A DNA stretch of 64,000 nt from assembly GCF_007860075.1 (NCBI RefSeq), contig NZ_SJPP01000001.1:1963980-2027979 (forward strand), given 5' to 3'. The notes beneath the pieces were generated by a model. That model worked only from the letters and a program-made list of their open reading frames with translations. It was not told the origin of the DNA and ran no database searches. Position 1 is the first letter of the stretch; each line of letters begins with the position of its first letter. The position numbers and the translations under genes were made by a program. Positions 47,241 through 57,847 of this stretch are shown in pieces. Origin of the DNA: Symmachiella macrocystis. Its GTDB lineage: Bacteria > Planctomycetota > Planctomycetia > Planctomycetales > Planctomycetaceae.

Positions 47241-47936
47241 TCACGCAGCGCGTCGCAGTTGAGGTGCGACGGGAGCGGCGTTTGTGGCGCGGGCGACTTT
47301 TTCGTCCAATTGTTCCATGACCTGTTGCACGCGTTGGCGGTAGGTTTCGATACCGTCGCGGTCCAATCCGGGCGGAACGACCACCGGGGGGGCAACGAAG
47401 GCCTCGACCGTGCTGAATGGTTTGGGGACGACGAGATCCGTCCAACTTCCGCGGACGACCCACGCATTTTTGCTGGAGAACGCCCAACAGACGATGGGGT
47501 TTCCCGATTGCGAGGCTAAATAGATGATGCCTTCTTTCACCGCGCGCCGCGGTCCGCGGGGACCGTCGGGAGTGATTGTGATGTGCCAACTTTCGGTCGC
47601 TGTTAACAACTCTTTGAGTGCGCGCGTGCCTCCCTTGCTGCTCGATCCTCGGATGGCACGGATGTGGAAGCGTTTCATGGTCAGGGCCAAGATGCCGCCA
47701 TCCTGATGCCGGCTGACAAGTCCGGCCATGTTCTTGATCGTGCAAATCCCGACCGGCATGGCGATCGACTCATGCCACAAGCAATGCAAATAAAAGCGGT
47801 CACACTCCGCATTCCGCGGGTCGGTTTCAGGAAGATCGTTGTGGCACCGCACCGTCACCGTGCGGAAGAGCGCTTTAATGATCAGTGCCGACACCCAGGC
47901 GCCGAGCCTCATTAAATACGGATTTCGAATTTTCAT
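47241..47936 (-). CDS. DUF374 lysophospholipid acyltransferase-superfamily protein
   Basis: This 231-aa protein has the DUF374 pattern: LHCLWHESIAM (catalytic His), LVSRHQDGG (second block), ITPDGPRGPRR (acyltransferase GP motif), and a single N-terminal TM segment. It probably acylates a lipid at the inner membrane. I chose ATG 47936, with GGGA at eight bases; the frame extends 13 codons upstream. It is one of two acyltransferases in the window and is not next to a known lipid pathway gene. Confidence 0.87.
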   Translation of the reverse strand: MKIRNPYLMRLGAWVSALIIKALFRTVTVRCHNDLPETDPRNAECDRFYLHCLWHESIAMPVGICTIKNMAGLVSRHQDGGILALTMKRFHIRAIRGSSSKGGTRALKELLTATESWHITITPDGPRGPRRAVKEGIIYLASQSGNPIVCWAFSSKNAWVVRGSWTDLVVPKPFSTVEAFVAPPVVVPPGLDRDGIETYRQRVQQVMEQLDEKVARATNAAPVAPQLRRAA

Positions 47937-48356
47937 CGTGTCGTTCCCAATCCTGCTTTGGGGATTTCGCCGCATCTCCGGTGGTCTTGGGAAGCCTCGG
48001 GAGATATCATCAGATTGATAAAAAAACGGAGTGTCTTAATCGATCGGGCGTTGATCGCCAATAGGAGATATGTAGAACCCGTTCCTAAACCTAGTGAGGC
48101 TTGTTCTGGAAACTTGCAGAGCAGTCCCAGAAAGACGCGCCGGTGGGTTTGAACAACTGGGAGAGAAAGCGGATCCGATTTTGACCTCCTGCAGTCCGTC
48201 CTACTCCCCAAGCGGTGCTTGTTTGTTACAATGAGAATTGGAAAATTCGATCGTAGGCCCCTCTGCCAGGAATGATGCCTGCGAAAACAAGACGACAAGT
48301 CGCTTCAAGACGCGTGACGTGGGTATTGAAACAGGGAAATCGGGAGATTTGAGATA
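47937..48356. other. Divergent spacer before the TlpA-like gene
   Basis: No gene is supported in this 420-bp spacer. A TACAAT -10-like hexamer lies near 48229 without a strong -35. Several short frames look random. The TlpA-like ATG at 48357 has GGAGA nine bases upstream. Confidence 0.35.
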
Positions 48357-49007
48357 ATGGCCAAGGGATGCTTGCTGTTCGTCGGAGTCTGTTGTTTTTG
48401 CGTCGTATTCGCCGGATGCGGCAAGCCGGGTGACGAGAACAACGATGTCACGGTCAATCCGCCTACCGACCCGGTCGATGTGCCGGTCGAGGGAAAAACG
48501 GACGAACCGGCTGCAGAAGACAAAGCGGCCGCGCCGGCGGGCGATATTGAGCTGACAGCGGTAAGCTGGGAGCAGATTCAGGCGATCATTGCGGAGAACA
48601 AAGGCAAGGTTGTCGTCCTGGATGCGTGGTCGACCTCGTGCGGACCGTGCATGAAAGAGTTTCCGAATCTGGTCGCCCTGCACAATAATTACGCCGATGG
48701 GGACGTGGTTTGCCTTTCCATGAGCGTGGATTACGACGGGATTCCGGGTAAGCCGCCGGAATATTATCGTGAACGGGTGCTCAAATTTTTGACGAAGATG
48801 AATTCGACGTTGCAAAACTATCAACTCAATCAAGAAGCGACCGAATGGTTCGACTCTGTTGAATTGGGCGCGATTCCGGCGGTCTTTGTGTATGGCCGCG
48901 ACGGCGAATTGAAAAAACGTTTTGACAATGACAGCATCACTAAATCGGATGAGGCGTTTACCTACGAACAAGTCAATCAACTGGTCGAGGAATTGCTCGC
49001 ACAATAA
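48357..49007 (+). CDS. TlpA-like thioredoxin-fold lipoprotein
   Basis: The 216-aa product has a type II signal with lipobox FAGC (Cys21), a long acidic Pro/Glu linker (22-62), and a thioredoxin-fold domain with WSTSCGPCMKEFP (Cys95, Cys98), then a cis-Pro region (GAIPAVFVY). The CGPC active site fits a periplasmic disulphide reductase or resa-type thiol exchanger. The linker lets the domain reach away from the membrane. It is followed by the GspF-like gene on the same strand at 118 bp. Confidence 0.9.
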   Translation: MAKGCLLFVGVCCFCVVFAGCGKPGDENNDVTVNPPTDPVDVPVEGKTDEPAAEDKAAAPAGDIELTAVSWEQIQAIIAENKGKVVVLDAWSTSCGPCMKEFPNLVALHNNYADGDVVCLSMSVDYDGIPGKPPEYYRERVLKFLTKMNSTLQNYQLNQEATEWFDSVELGAIPAVFVYGRDGELKKRFDNDSITKSDEAFTYEQVNQLVEELLAQ

Positions 49008-49125
49008 TAGTGGTGCTCGGGCCGCTCTCACGCAGCGGCACTAGCGGACTTGCCGTCCGGCTGTGATGGCCACTGGACGGCAGACGCGTGCGTTCCGTTA
49101 CCATCGCCACCGAGAGGGCCGCATC

Positions 49126-50175
49126 GTGTTCAGTCCGCGCATTCCTAAAAAGACGCTGTCCAATATCAGTCGCTCCCTCAGTACGATGTTGCGGTCGGGG
49201 GTCGATCTGATTCGCGCGGTGGATATCGTCGCCAAAAAAAGCGGCAACGCCGCGTGCCGCCGCCGGTTGGGCGAGGTCGCTGACGATTTGCGTAGCGGCG
49301 ACGATCTGACCGGGGCTCTCAAACAACAGGGGGGATATTTCCCGGTGTTGTTTGTGGATATGATTCATGTCGCCGAGAGTACCGGCAATATGCCGGAAGT
49401 GCTCAAGGAGCTGGCGGATCACTACGAAAAAAACCTCCGCCTGCGCCGCGAGTTTATGGGCTGGGTGGCCTGGCCGTTGTTCCAGTTGTTCGCGGCAATT
49501 TTTGTAGTGGCGTTGTTGATCTTGGTGCTGGGAATGATTGGGAGTCCCGATCCCGTTTCCGGCAAGCCCCTCGACCCTCTTGGTTTTGGCCTCTCCGGTG
49601 CAAGCGGAGCCTTGACGTGGTTGGGATATGCATTTGGATCCATGTTTGCGCTTGTCTTTCTCTACCAGTTACTGACACGTGGCTTGGGACAACAGCGAGG
49701 GCTGCATCGATTATTTTTGAGGATTCCCGTCCTCGGAAAGTGCCTGCAATCATTTGCCACCGCCCGGTTTTCTTGGGGATTTTATCTCACGCAAGATGCC
49801 GGTATGCCCATCGGCCCCTCGTTGGAGGCGAGCTTCAAAGCCACAGGCAATCAGGCATTCGCTAGCGCCGCACCGGCGGTGATTGGTGATGTGATGGCGG
49901 GAGATGATCTGGGCCGCGCGCTCGAGAATACCGAACTCTTTACCGACGAATACATTCATATCGTCCAGGTGGCTGAGGCATCCGGAACCGTACCAGAGGA
50001 ATTACATCGACTCAGTCCGGAACTTGAGGATCAAGCGAGGCGAGCAATGAAGAAAATGGCCGCGACGGCCGGCATCGCAGTCTGGATGTCGGTGGCGGCA
50101 TTGATTATTTTTCTGATCCTGCGCATCGTTTTGTGGTACACAGGGATGCTCAATGAATTAGCTGAGGGCATTTAA
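49126..50175 (+). CDS. Type II secretion/pilus F-type inner-membrane protein (GspF/PilC-like)
   Basis: The product is about 349 aa from GTG 49126 (AGGG eight bases upstream), or 370 aa from 49063. It contains two T2SF domains, each with the pattern of an LSTMLRSGVDLIRAVDI... (about 20-140) and FYLTQDAGMPIGPSLEASF (about 210-330) bundle, and membrane segments near WVAWPLFQLFAAIFVVALLI and VWMSVAALIIFLIL. GspF/PilC organises the inner-membrane platform for pseudopilus assembly. No GspE or pilin gene is near, so it may belong to a scattered type IV pilus or T2SS. Confidence 0.85.
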   Translation: MFSPRIPKKTLSNISRSLSTMLRSGVDLIRAVDIVAKKSGNAACRRRLGEVADDLRSGDDLTGALKQQGGYFPVLFVDMIHVAESTGNMPEVLKELADHYEKNLRLRREFMGWVAWPLFQLFAAIFVVALLILVLGMIGSPDPVSGKPLDPLGFGLSGASGALTWLGYAFGSMFALVFLYQLLTRGLGQQRGLHRLFLRIPVLGKCLQSFATARFSWGFYLTQDAGMPIGPSLEASFKATGNQAFASAAPAVIGDVMAGDDLGRALENTELFTDEYIHIVQVAEASGTVPEELHRLSPELEDQARRAMKKMAATAGIAVWMSVAALIIFLILRIVLWYTGMLNELAEGI

Positions 50176-50278
50176 TATCGCTGTGTGCTCCCCAACTTGC
50201 GGAGCTCAGGGCTAATATGGCAAGGCGAGGTACGTCTTGATTGGTTGCGACGTGGTCGCTTTTTGTCGTCTTTTATAA

Positions 50279-51403
<1,125 letters not shown>

Positions 51404-51737
51404 TTCTAAGATGCCGCCCAAATTGGCGGTGCCGCTCCGGAATCGCGAGTTTTGGGCAATTGCCGTGGGGCGTCCGTGCCACAGCGTTGCTTTTCCCGCG
51501 AAAAGACTCTAAAACCGGGCGTTCTATCCGTTATAGCGGGTAGAAGTTGCGTAAATCGCCGCGGCAAGTGTGTGGCGAACTGTTCACGTGACCACATGTT
51601 GGAACCGTCACTTCGCACTTGCGGAGACCGGTTTGGGCGCATCGCATGACGCGCGCTATGATCGCCCCGATGCGAGACGCGGACGGGCAGTCTTTGACAC
51701 CAGGATGTTTTGCAGGCCTCGGCGGAAGTGAATAACG
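51404..51737. other. Spacer between tgt and yajC
   Basis: There is no gene in this 334-bp spacer. A TATGAT -10-like box lies near 51657 and may be a second promoter for yajC-secDF, without a good -35. Nothing else was seen. Confidence 0.35.
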
Positions 51738-52097
51738 ATGATTTATTGGATGACAACAGCGGCGTTTTTTGCCCAGAAGGCGGAAGACGCACCAGCTGCG
51801 GATGCTGAACAGCAAAACCCGTACTGGTGGTTGCCGTTGGTCGCGATTGGCGTGCTGTTTTATTTCATGATGATTCGCCCGCAAAAGCGGGAACAGTCGA
51901 AGCGGCAATCGCTGCTCGATTCGCTGAAGAAGAACGATAAAGTGGTCACGATTGGCGGGATCATCGGCACGATTGCCGCAATTTCGCCCGACAGTGACGA
52001 AGTGACCGTTAAGGTCGACGAAAATACACGCATGCGGTTTCGCCGTTCGAGCATCCAACAGGTGGTCACGGCGGAAACCGAAGCAGAGAAAAGTTGA
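51738..52097 (+). CDS. yajC: Preprotein translocase subunit YajC
   Basis: This 119-aa protein has one TM helix (NPYWWLPLVAIGVLFYFMMIRPQKRE) followed by the YajC domain with KKNDKVVTIGGIIGTIAAI and VTVKVDENTRMRF. It helps the SecDF complex. The N-terminus before the helix (about 26 residues) is longer than in E. coli. It is 96 bp before secDF on the same strand. Confidence 0.93.
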   Translation: MIYWMTTAAFFAQKAEDAPAADAEQQNPYWWLPLVAIGVLFYFMMIRPQKREQSKRQSLLDSLKKNDKVVTIGGIIGTIAAISPDSDEVTVKVDENTRMRFRRSSIQQVVTAETEAEKS

Positions 52098-52192
52098 GCG
52101 GCTGAAACGCGGCGACCGGTTGAAATTGTTTGCACCGGCGTCTGTTTGATGACACTGTTTGAATCACGGATCAAGCTCCGGGACGTTAATTC

Positions 52193-55189
52193 ATGTATCT
52201 ACTTTTTGCCGCCGAAGAAGTCACCACCGGCGCCACAACCGGCGACAGCGCGATGATGCAGTTCGCGAAGATCGTGTTGGTTTTGTTTCTGTGCTTCGGC
52301 CTCCCGTTTATTCTGGGACACCTGATTGCCAGTGCGCTGAAACTGCGGGATCTGGCCAGTAAGATCGGCTGGATTCTGTGTGCGATCACGCTCGCTTGCA
52401 GCCCATTTTTGTATCAGATCTACGCGGGAAACAGCCCGTGGTCTGCGCTCAAACCGGGTATCGACTTAGCGGGCGGCTCCAACTTGGTGTATGCCCTGGA
52501 CGTCGAAGCTGCAAAGAAGAGCAAGGTCGATGTCTCTGGGGATTTGATGAGTAAGATGGTTGGCGCGATAATCAAGCGGATCAATCCCGATGGCACCAAA
52601 GACGTAGTTGTACGTCAAGTCGGAGCTGACCGGGTGGAGGTCATCATCCCCGGCGCCGACAAGCAAACGGTTGAAGACTACAAGTACAAGATGACCAAAC
52701 TGGGAAGTTTGGAATTCGCGATTGTGGCCACACCCCGCAATCCAAAGCATCAGACGATCATTAACAAAGCGCAAAGTTCGCCTTCGGCCATCGTGCGAAA
52801 CCGCGAAGGCAAGGTGATTGCACGCTGGCATCCGATCAAACCGCTTCCGAACGGCGAACCCGACCCAAGTTATTCCAGTGCCGTGACTCGGCAAATCGTA
52901 GGGAAACCGGATGGCTTTGAGGAACTGTTGGTCGTCGTCGATGAAGACGAATCCAAGCACGTCACGGGCCAATATCTCCGCAGTGCTTCGCCGGAATTGG
53001 GTGAAGACGGCAGTCCGGCGGTGGGCTTTTTGTTCAACAGCGACGGAGCTCGACTCTTTCGGCGGTTGACGCGGGAATACAAACCGTTAGAGGATGGATT
53101 CCAGTATCAGTTGTCGATTCTCCTGGATGATTTAGTGCAATCCGCGCCGGCGATTATTACCGAAATCGGCGCGCGGGGTACTATTACGGGGAATTTCACG
53201 CAAGAAGAAGTGCAAAACCTGGTCAACGTGCTCAACGCGGGGGCATTGCCCGTTCCGCTGGAAAAAGCTCCGATCCAAGAATACACGATCGGTGCGTTGC
53301 TGGGAGAAGCGACGATTCAACAAGGCAAGACCGCCTTAATGTTGGCATCGTTTGCTGTGTTGATTTTCATGTTAGGGTTTTACGGTCGCTATGCGGGCGT
53401 GATTGCCGATTTGGCCTTACTGATCAATATGGTGCTGATCGTCGGCACGATGGCCTTCATCAAGGCGTCGTTCACCTTGCCCGGTTTGGCCGGTTTGGTA
53501 TTAACCATCGGTATGGCGGTCGATGCCAACGTTTTGATCTTTGAGCGGATTCGTGAGGAATTGGGGCGCGGCTCCAGTTTGCGGATGGCGATTCACAATG
53601 GTTTTTCGCGTGCGTTTACCACGATCGTCGACGCCAACGTCACGACATTGATCACAGCTGTGATTCTATATTTCATCGGTACCGATCAGGTGAAGGGCTT
53701 CGCTGTCACGCTGTTTATCGGGATCGTGATGAGCATGTTCGCCGCCCTGTATATTGGCCGGTTGTTCTTCGACATCCTGGAACGCAAACGCTGGATGACG
53801 GAATTGAAAATGCGGCGAGTCATCGGCGCGACCCATTGGAATTTCATTAACAAGCGGTATATTGCCGCGGTGGTTTCACTGGTATTGATCGCCATCGGTA
53901 TGGTGGCCTTTTGGAGTCGGGGCGAAGAGAATTACGACATCGATTTCCGCGGCGGAACGATGGTCAGTTTCCGCTTTACGGAGAAACACAACTACCAGGA
54001 CACGAAGAACCAGTTGGGGGAGATGTTCTTAGCCAAGTTCAACGAGAGCGGCATCACATTGGAGTCATTGCCGGGCGCGGACGGTGAGGACGAAGGCCTT
54101 GCCTTCAAAGTACGTTCCACAGCAACGAACCTGCCGAATGTCGGTGAAAAAGAGGTGGAACAGGCGATCAATGAAGCATTCCCTGGTCAGTTAACGCGCG
54201 ACAAAATGGATTTTGGAACGATCGAACCGGTAGTAGCTGAAGTTGTTGAGACAGAGACTGAAGAAACGCCTGCTGAAGAAAACGCGAATCAACCGGAGCG
54301 TCACGCGGTGGTGTTATCATTCAGCAGCGACAACGAATCATTTAATGGCTTGACCTTTGATACCATTACCCGCAAATTGAGCGAACAACTGGTCGATGAA
54401 GAGGGCAATCCTAAGTTCACTGACGAAGCCTCGTTGTTTGCCTACGACGTGGTGAAGGGATTTGAGCCGATAGGGTCCGAGAATGAAGTACAACGCTTTG
54501 AAAAGATCAAATTGATCGCCGATAGCGCATTATCACAGGCCGACCTGGACGATGCATTGAAAAAAGTACAGTCGGATATGGCGGAAAACCCCGCGTTTTC
54601 AGGCGTGCAACGCTTTGAAGGCCGCGTTGCTTCCGACGCCAAGTTCAACGCACTATACGCCATCGGTGCCAGCCTGATCGCGGTCATCGCCTATATTTGG
54701 ATTCGCTTCCAACGCATCACCTTCGGGTTCGCCGCTGTGGCAGCGTTGGTGCACGACGTGTTGTGCGTAGTCGGCCTGGTCGCCTTGGCATCGTACATCA
54801 ACAGCATCGTCCCAGGGATATTGGGCTTTGAAGACTTTAAAATCAATCTGCCAATGATCGCCGCGTTGTTGACGATCGTAGGCTATTCACTCAACGACAC
54901 GATCGTGGTCTTCGACCGTATCCGTGAAGTCCGCGGCAAAAACCCGTCACTCGACGAAACGATGGTGAATACCAGTTTGAATCAAACGCTCGCGCGGACT
55001 TTACTCACCTCGCTAACAACGTTGATCGTGGTCATCATTCTGTATGCCGTCGGTGGCGAAGGGATTCACGGCTTCGCCTTCTGTTTGGTTGTCGGCGTGA
55101 TCGTGGGTACCTATAGCTCGATATTCGTCGCCAGTCCGGTCTTGTTGTTCCTAATGAAATGGTCGGAAAAGCGTAAGGCAACGACGTAG
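52193..55189 (+). CDS. secDF: Fused SecD-SecF translocase subunit
   Basis: The 998-aa protein combines SecD (about 1-545) and SecF (about 550-998). SecD: PGIDLAGGSNLVYALD, the P1-like domain, ARGTITGNFTQEEVQNLVNVLNAGALPVPL, and a six-helix RND-type bundle with GMAVDANVLIFERIREEL (proton-path Asp). SecF: DIDFRGGTMVSFRF, then its own bundle with GYSLNDTIVVFDRIRE. It uses the proton gradient to pull proteins out of SecYEG. An extra acidic stretch (VVAEVVETETEETPAEENANQPER) lies in the SecF periplasmic part. Fusion is known in several phyla. Confidence 0.95.
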   Translation: MYLLFAAEEVTTGATTGDSAMMQFAKIVLVLFLCFGLPFILGHLIASALKLRDLASKIGWILCAITLACSPFLYQIYAGNSPWSALKPGIDLAGGSNLVYALDVEAAKKSKVDVSGDLMSKMVGAIIKRINPDGTKDVVVRQVGADRVEVIIPGADKQTVEDYKYKMTKLGSLEFAIVATPRNPKHQTIINKAQSSPSAIVRNREGKVIARWHPIKPLPNGEPDPSYSSAVTRQIVGKPDGFEELLVVVDEDESKHVTGQYLRSASPELGEDGSPAVGFLFNSDGARLFRRLTREYKPLEDGFQYQLSILLDDLVQSAPAIITEIGARGTITGNFTQEEVQNLVNVLNAGALPVPLEKAPIQEYTIGALLGEATIQQGKTALMLASFAVLIFMLGFYGRYAGVIADLALLINMVLIVGTMAFIKASFTLPGLAGLVLTIGMAVDANVLIFERIREELGRGSSLRMAIHNGFSRAFTTIVDANVTTLITAVILYFIGTDQVKGFAVTLFIGIVMSMFAALYIGRLFFDILERKRWMTELKMRRVIGATHWNFINKRYIAAVVSLVLIAIGMVAFWSRGEENYDIDFRGGTMVSFRFTEKHNYQDTKNQLGEMFLAKFNESGITLESLPGADGEDEGLAFKVRSTATNLPNVGEKEVEQAINEAFPGQLTRDKMDFGTIEPVVAEVVETETEETPAEENANQPERHAVVLSFSSDNESFNGLTFDTITRKLSEQLVDEEGNPKFTDEASLFAYDVVKGFEPIGSENEVQRFEKIKLIADSALSQADLDDALKKVQSDMAENPAFSGVQRFEGRVASDAKFNALYAIGASLIAVIAYIWIRFQRITFGFAAVAALVHDVLCVVGLVALASYINSIVPGILGFEDFKINLPMIAALLTIVGYSLNDTIVVFDRIREVRGKNPSLDETMVNTSLNQTLARTLLTSLTTLIVVIILYAVGGEGIHGFAFCLVVGVIVGTYSSIFVASPVLLFLMKWSEKRKATT

Positions 55190-55299
55190 GGAAAGAGTGG
55201 CGAGTGGCCAGAGAGTGCTGGGTGCGTTGTGGTGCACCATTCGCTGCAAAGACTTTTGCTGGCCGCGGCTTCTGCGATTGGCAGGGCCGTTGGAGGAAA

Positions 55300-55485
55300 A
55301 AGCCTCACGCAAAGCCGCAAAGCTTGCAAAGAATTATGCGGCGTCAATTTGCTGGGCATTGGATCGCGTCGAATCGGCCGAAACCATTCTCTTTCAAAAA
55401 TGATTTCCCGACCACGCAGGCATCATTCTTGAATCGGTCGGCCCCGGTACCTTCTTAGCGCCCTTAGCGCCTTTGCGTGAGGCTT
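55300..55485. repeat. 186-bp intergenic element with perfect 15-bp inverted ends
   Basis: AAGCCTCACGCAAAG (55300-55314) and CTTTGCGTGAGGCTT (55471-55485) are exact reverse complements; the match continues loosely outwards in a GGAAAAAG/CTTTTTCC tail. Near the left end lies GCAAAGCCGCAAAG-type short repetition, and near the right end TTAGCGCCCTTAGCGCC. It lies between secDF and the SDR gene; size and layout resemble the element at 12185-12356. It may act as a terminator for both converging genes. Confidence 0.7.
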
Positions 55486-55535
55486 CTTTTTCCTACGCTT
55501 GGAAGTTGATCCTGCCCCCGTGCACAACACGCGTG

Positions 55536-56357
55536 TTAAGCGGGCCAGCATTGGGTACCGCCGTCGACGCGGAGTACCTGACCGGAGACGAAGTCTCCCA
55601 ACGGTCCGGCGAAAAACTCGACCACGCGGGCGACTTCATCGACCAGCGCGATTCGCTCTAATGTTCCCTCGGTGACCAAGCGGTTTTCGTCGACCTCGCG
55701 GGTGCCTAAAAACCGTCCCGTCCGCGTGTCGCCCGGGGCAATGCTGTTGACGGTGATGTTGTGCGGACGCAATTGAACCGCCAGACAGCGGGTATATTCA
55801 ACTTGGGCCGCTTTGGCAGTCGCATAAATCGCGCCGCTGTCGGATCCGCGAAAGGCGGCGATGGAACTGATATTCACTATCCGCCCACTTTTGCGGGGGA
55901 TCATGAGCTTCGAAACCTGTTGGTTGATCAAAATCGTGGACAACAAATTGCGATCGATGACCGAACGGACATCGATGCTTTTGATTTCAACGGCGTCATT
56001 GGGATTGGGTTTGCCGCCGGCAGCAGCGATATCCCCGCCGGCGTTGTGCACGAGAATATCAATCGTCCCCAGCTGTTGCGATACGGTTTCGACGACACGA
56101 GCGACATCGGCTTCTTGGGTCAAATCGCCCAACACGGACAGCGACCGCACGCCATGTGTCTCCCCGACGGCGGCTGCGGTATCGGTCAGCGTGGTCCCCT
56201 CGCCATATTCCGCCGGACCATGTTCGCGCATGCCGTGAATACCGACAGCACAACCCAGAGAGGCGAGTTGCTCGGCGAACGCACGGCCTAAGCCACGTCC
56301 GCCACCGGTGATTAACGCAGTTTGTCCGTGGAGCAGTTTGGGGGAAGGATCGGGCAT
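55536..56357 (-). CDS. Short-chain dehydrogenase/reductase
   Basis: The 273-aa protein has the classical SDR pattern: TALITGGGRGLGRAF (TGxxxGxG cofactor site), HNAGG (NAG), NISSIAAF (Ser region) and YATAK (YxxxK), and ends with VRVDGG-type sequence GQVLRVDGGTQ. It is probably cytoplasmic, acting on an alcohol or ketone of unknown identity. No ribosome site is clear before ATG 56357. It may be cotranscribed with the metallophosphoesterase gene upstream. Confidence 0.88.
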   Translation of the reverse strand: MPDPSPKLLHGQTALITGGGRGLGRAFAEQLASLGCAVGIHGMREHGPAEYGEGTTLTDTAAAVGETHGVRSLSVLGDLTQEADVARVVETVSQQLGTIDILVHNAGGDIAAAGGKPNPNDAVEIKSIDVRSVIDRNLLSTILINQQVSKLMIPRKSGRIVNISSIAAFRGSDSGAIYATAKAAQVEYTRCLAVQLRPHNITVNSIAPGDTRTGRFLGTREVDENRLVTEGTLERIALVDEVARVVEFFAGPLGDFVSGQVLRVDGGTQCWPA

Positions 56358-56454
56358 TAAAGTTTATTTTCGTTATCGTGACCCCACGCCCAAACCATGG
56401 CTGTGGGGAAGGTAAAACATGGAACAAAAACACGAGGCGGACGTGAGCCGTCGG

Positions 56455-57387
56455 TTATTTTCCTTTACGGACGTCGGGAACAGTGCGGATATTTTTGTGA
56501 TCGATGCCATCCAGCATCAAGTTTGAGATCACCGGGCCATCGTCTTTCATCGTGACCCACACCACATGATCGAAGCGGCCTTGGTCCTTGCCGCTGAGAT
56601 TCGAACCGCCACCAGTGGTGGCCAACATGTAATAATCACGTCCTCGACGAACCGATTTCGCATAATTGTGTTTGTGTCCGGAAAACACCGTATAGGGTCG
56701 ATCGCCCAATGCGTCTTCGATCGGCGCCCAACCGCTGGCCTCTAAATCGGCATTGACGTAGGTCCATGTCGGCTTATGCAACAGCACGATGGTCCAGCGG
56801 GCATCTTTGTTTTCAGCAAGCACCGCTTGAGCCCACTCTTGTTGGTCCTGGCTGAAGTGAAATGATCCCTTGCGCGGCGGGTCTTCGCTATTGAGGCAGA
56901 GAAACAGTACGTCGTGGTAGCGAAAACTATAATAGGACCGGCCGAATTTGCGATTCCATTCCTCGAACATCGGCATGTTGCTGATGTCGTGGTTGCCGGG
57001 CAAGTAAAAGAACGGCATGTCTAACCGCTCCACATTGCTTTGAAATTCCGACCACTCCAGTGCCCACCGTCCGGGATCCTCTGTACCTCCCTCGATCAAG
57101 TCACCGACGGAAACCACAAATTCAGGCTGCAGCAGATTCAACTTGTCGATTGCCCCTCTAAAGACTCCCGGACGATGCCCGCCGGTCCGGTCTGTGACGA
57201 TCGCAAATTGAAAGTTCTTGGGGTCGTTGTTCAATTGCAGATCGGTCCACGGGTTCTTGGCCTCGACGGCGATTTGCAATTCGGGTTCTGCGGACTCCTG
57301 CGCCGGTTGCGTGGCACCGGTCGCCGAATAGAGCGCTGCCAAGCCCAAAATTAACAATGCGGCGCTGCTGGTAACGAGAGATTTCAT
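56455..57387 (-). CDS. Secreted calcineurin-like metallophosphoesterase
   Basis: This 310-aa protein has a signal peptide (cleavage near TGATQ) and the metallophosphoesterase blocks VSVGDLIEGG, LPGNHD and FSGHKHNY. The first block is FAIVTDRTGG, where the usual D-x-H has Thr instead of His, so one metal ligand may differ. LLHKPTW supplies another His. It should hydrolyse a phosphoester in the periplasm. AAGGA precedes ATG. It is 97 bp upstream of the SDR gene on the same strand. Confidence 0.87.
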   Translation of the reverse strand: MKSLVTSSAALLILGLAALYSATGATQPAQESAEPELQIAVEAKNPWTDLQLNNDPKNFQFAIVTDRTGGHRPGVFRGAIDKLNLLQPEFVVSVGDLIEGGTEDPGRWALEWSEFQSNVERLDMPFFYLPGNHDISNMPMFEEWNRKFGRSYYSFRYHDVLFLCLNSEDPPRKGSFHFSQDQQEWAQAVLAENKDARWTIVLLHKPTWTYVNADLEASGWAPIEDALGDRPYTVFSGHKHNYAKSVRRGRDYYMLATTGGGSNLSGKDQGRFDHVVWVTMKDDGPVISNLMLDGIDHKNIRTVPDVRKGK

Positions 57388-57847
57388 TCTGGGAGGATCC
57401 TTAGCTGGGGAGTAGGCTCGAGGCTTGAGGGGACAGGCGTGAGGGTTGGAGGTTGGAGATCAATAAAAAATGGGGAGGCCGCGCGCTGGACCTAGTATTG
57501 ACTTTACCGGTTGGCCAGACGGGTTTCAATTGTGGGCTGAATGTGGGTGAAGGAAACGTGAACGTCCGCCCGCTGAAATCGTCAGCCTGTTTTCAATTAA
57601 CGTGTTAAACATGCACCTGCATCCGTCGCTCTTGCCGTGGCAATTTTCACCCAGGATGGAAAAATCATTTCCGCAAAAACCCCACCATAGTCGGGCGCAG
57701 TCGCGATCATTGCAGTCAGACGGTCTTTCTTAAAACCTAAGCGCCGTTGACAGATTTCGGCGGTTGCGATACACACGTGCGTTCACTCTCTCTCATACCC
57801 CCCTTCAGTATTTCGTCACCGTCACATGACTCGGCAGGAGGCCGCGC
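57388..57847. other. Intergenic spacer with one copy of the dispersed repeat
   Basis: 57420-57443 is an exact reverse complement of 11164-11187, part of a dispersed family. The remainder of the 460-bp divergent spacer shows no gene, and no clear promoter could be set by eye. Confidence 0.55.
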
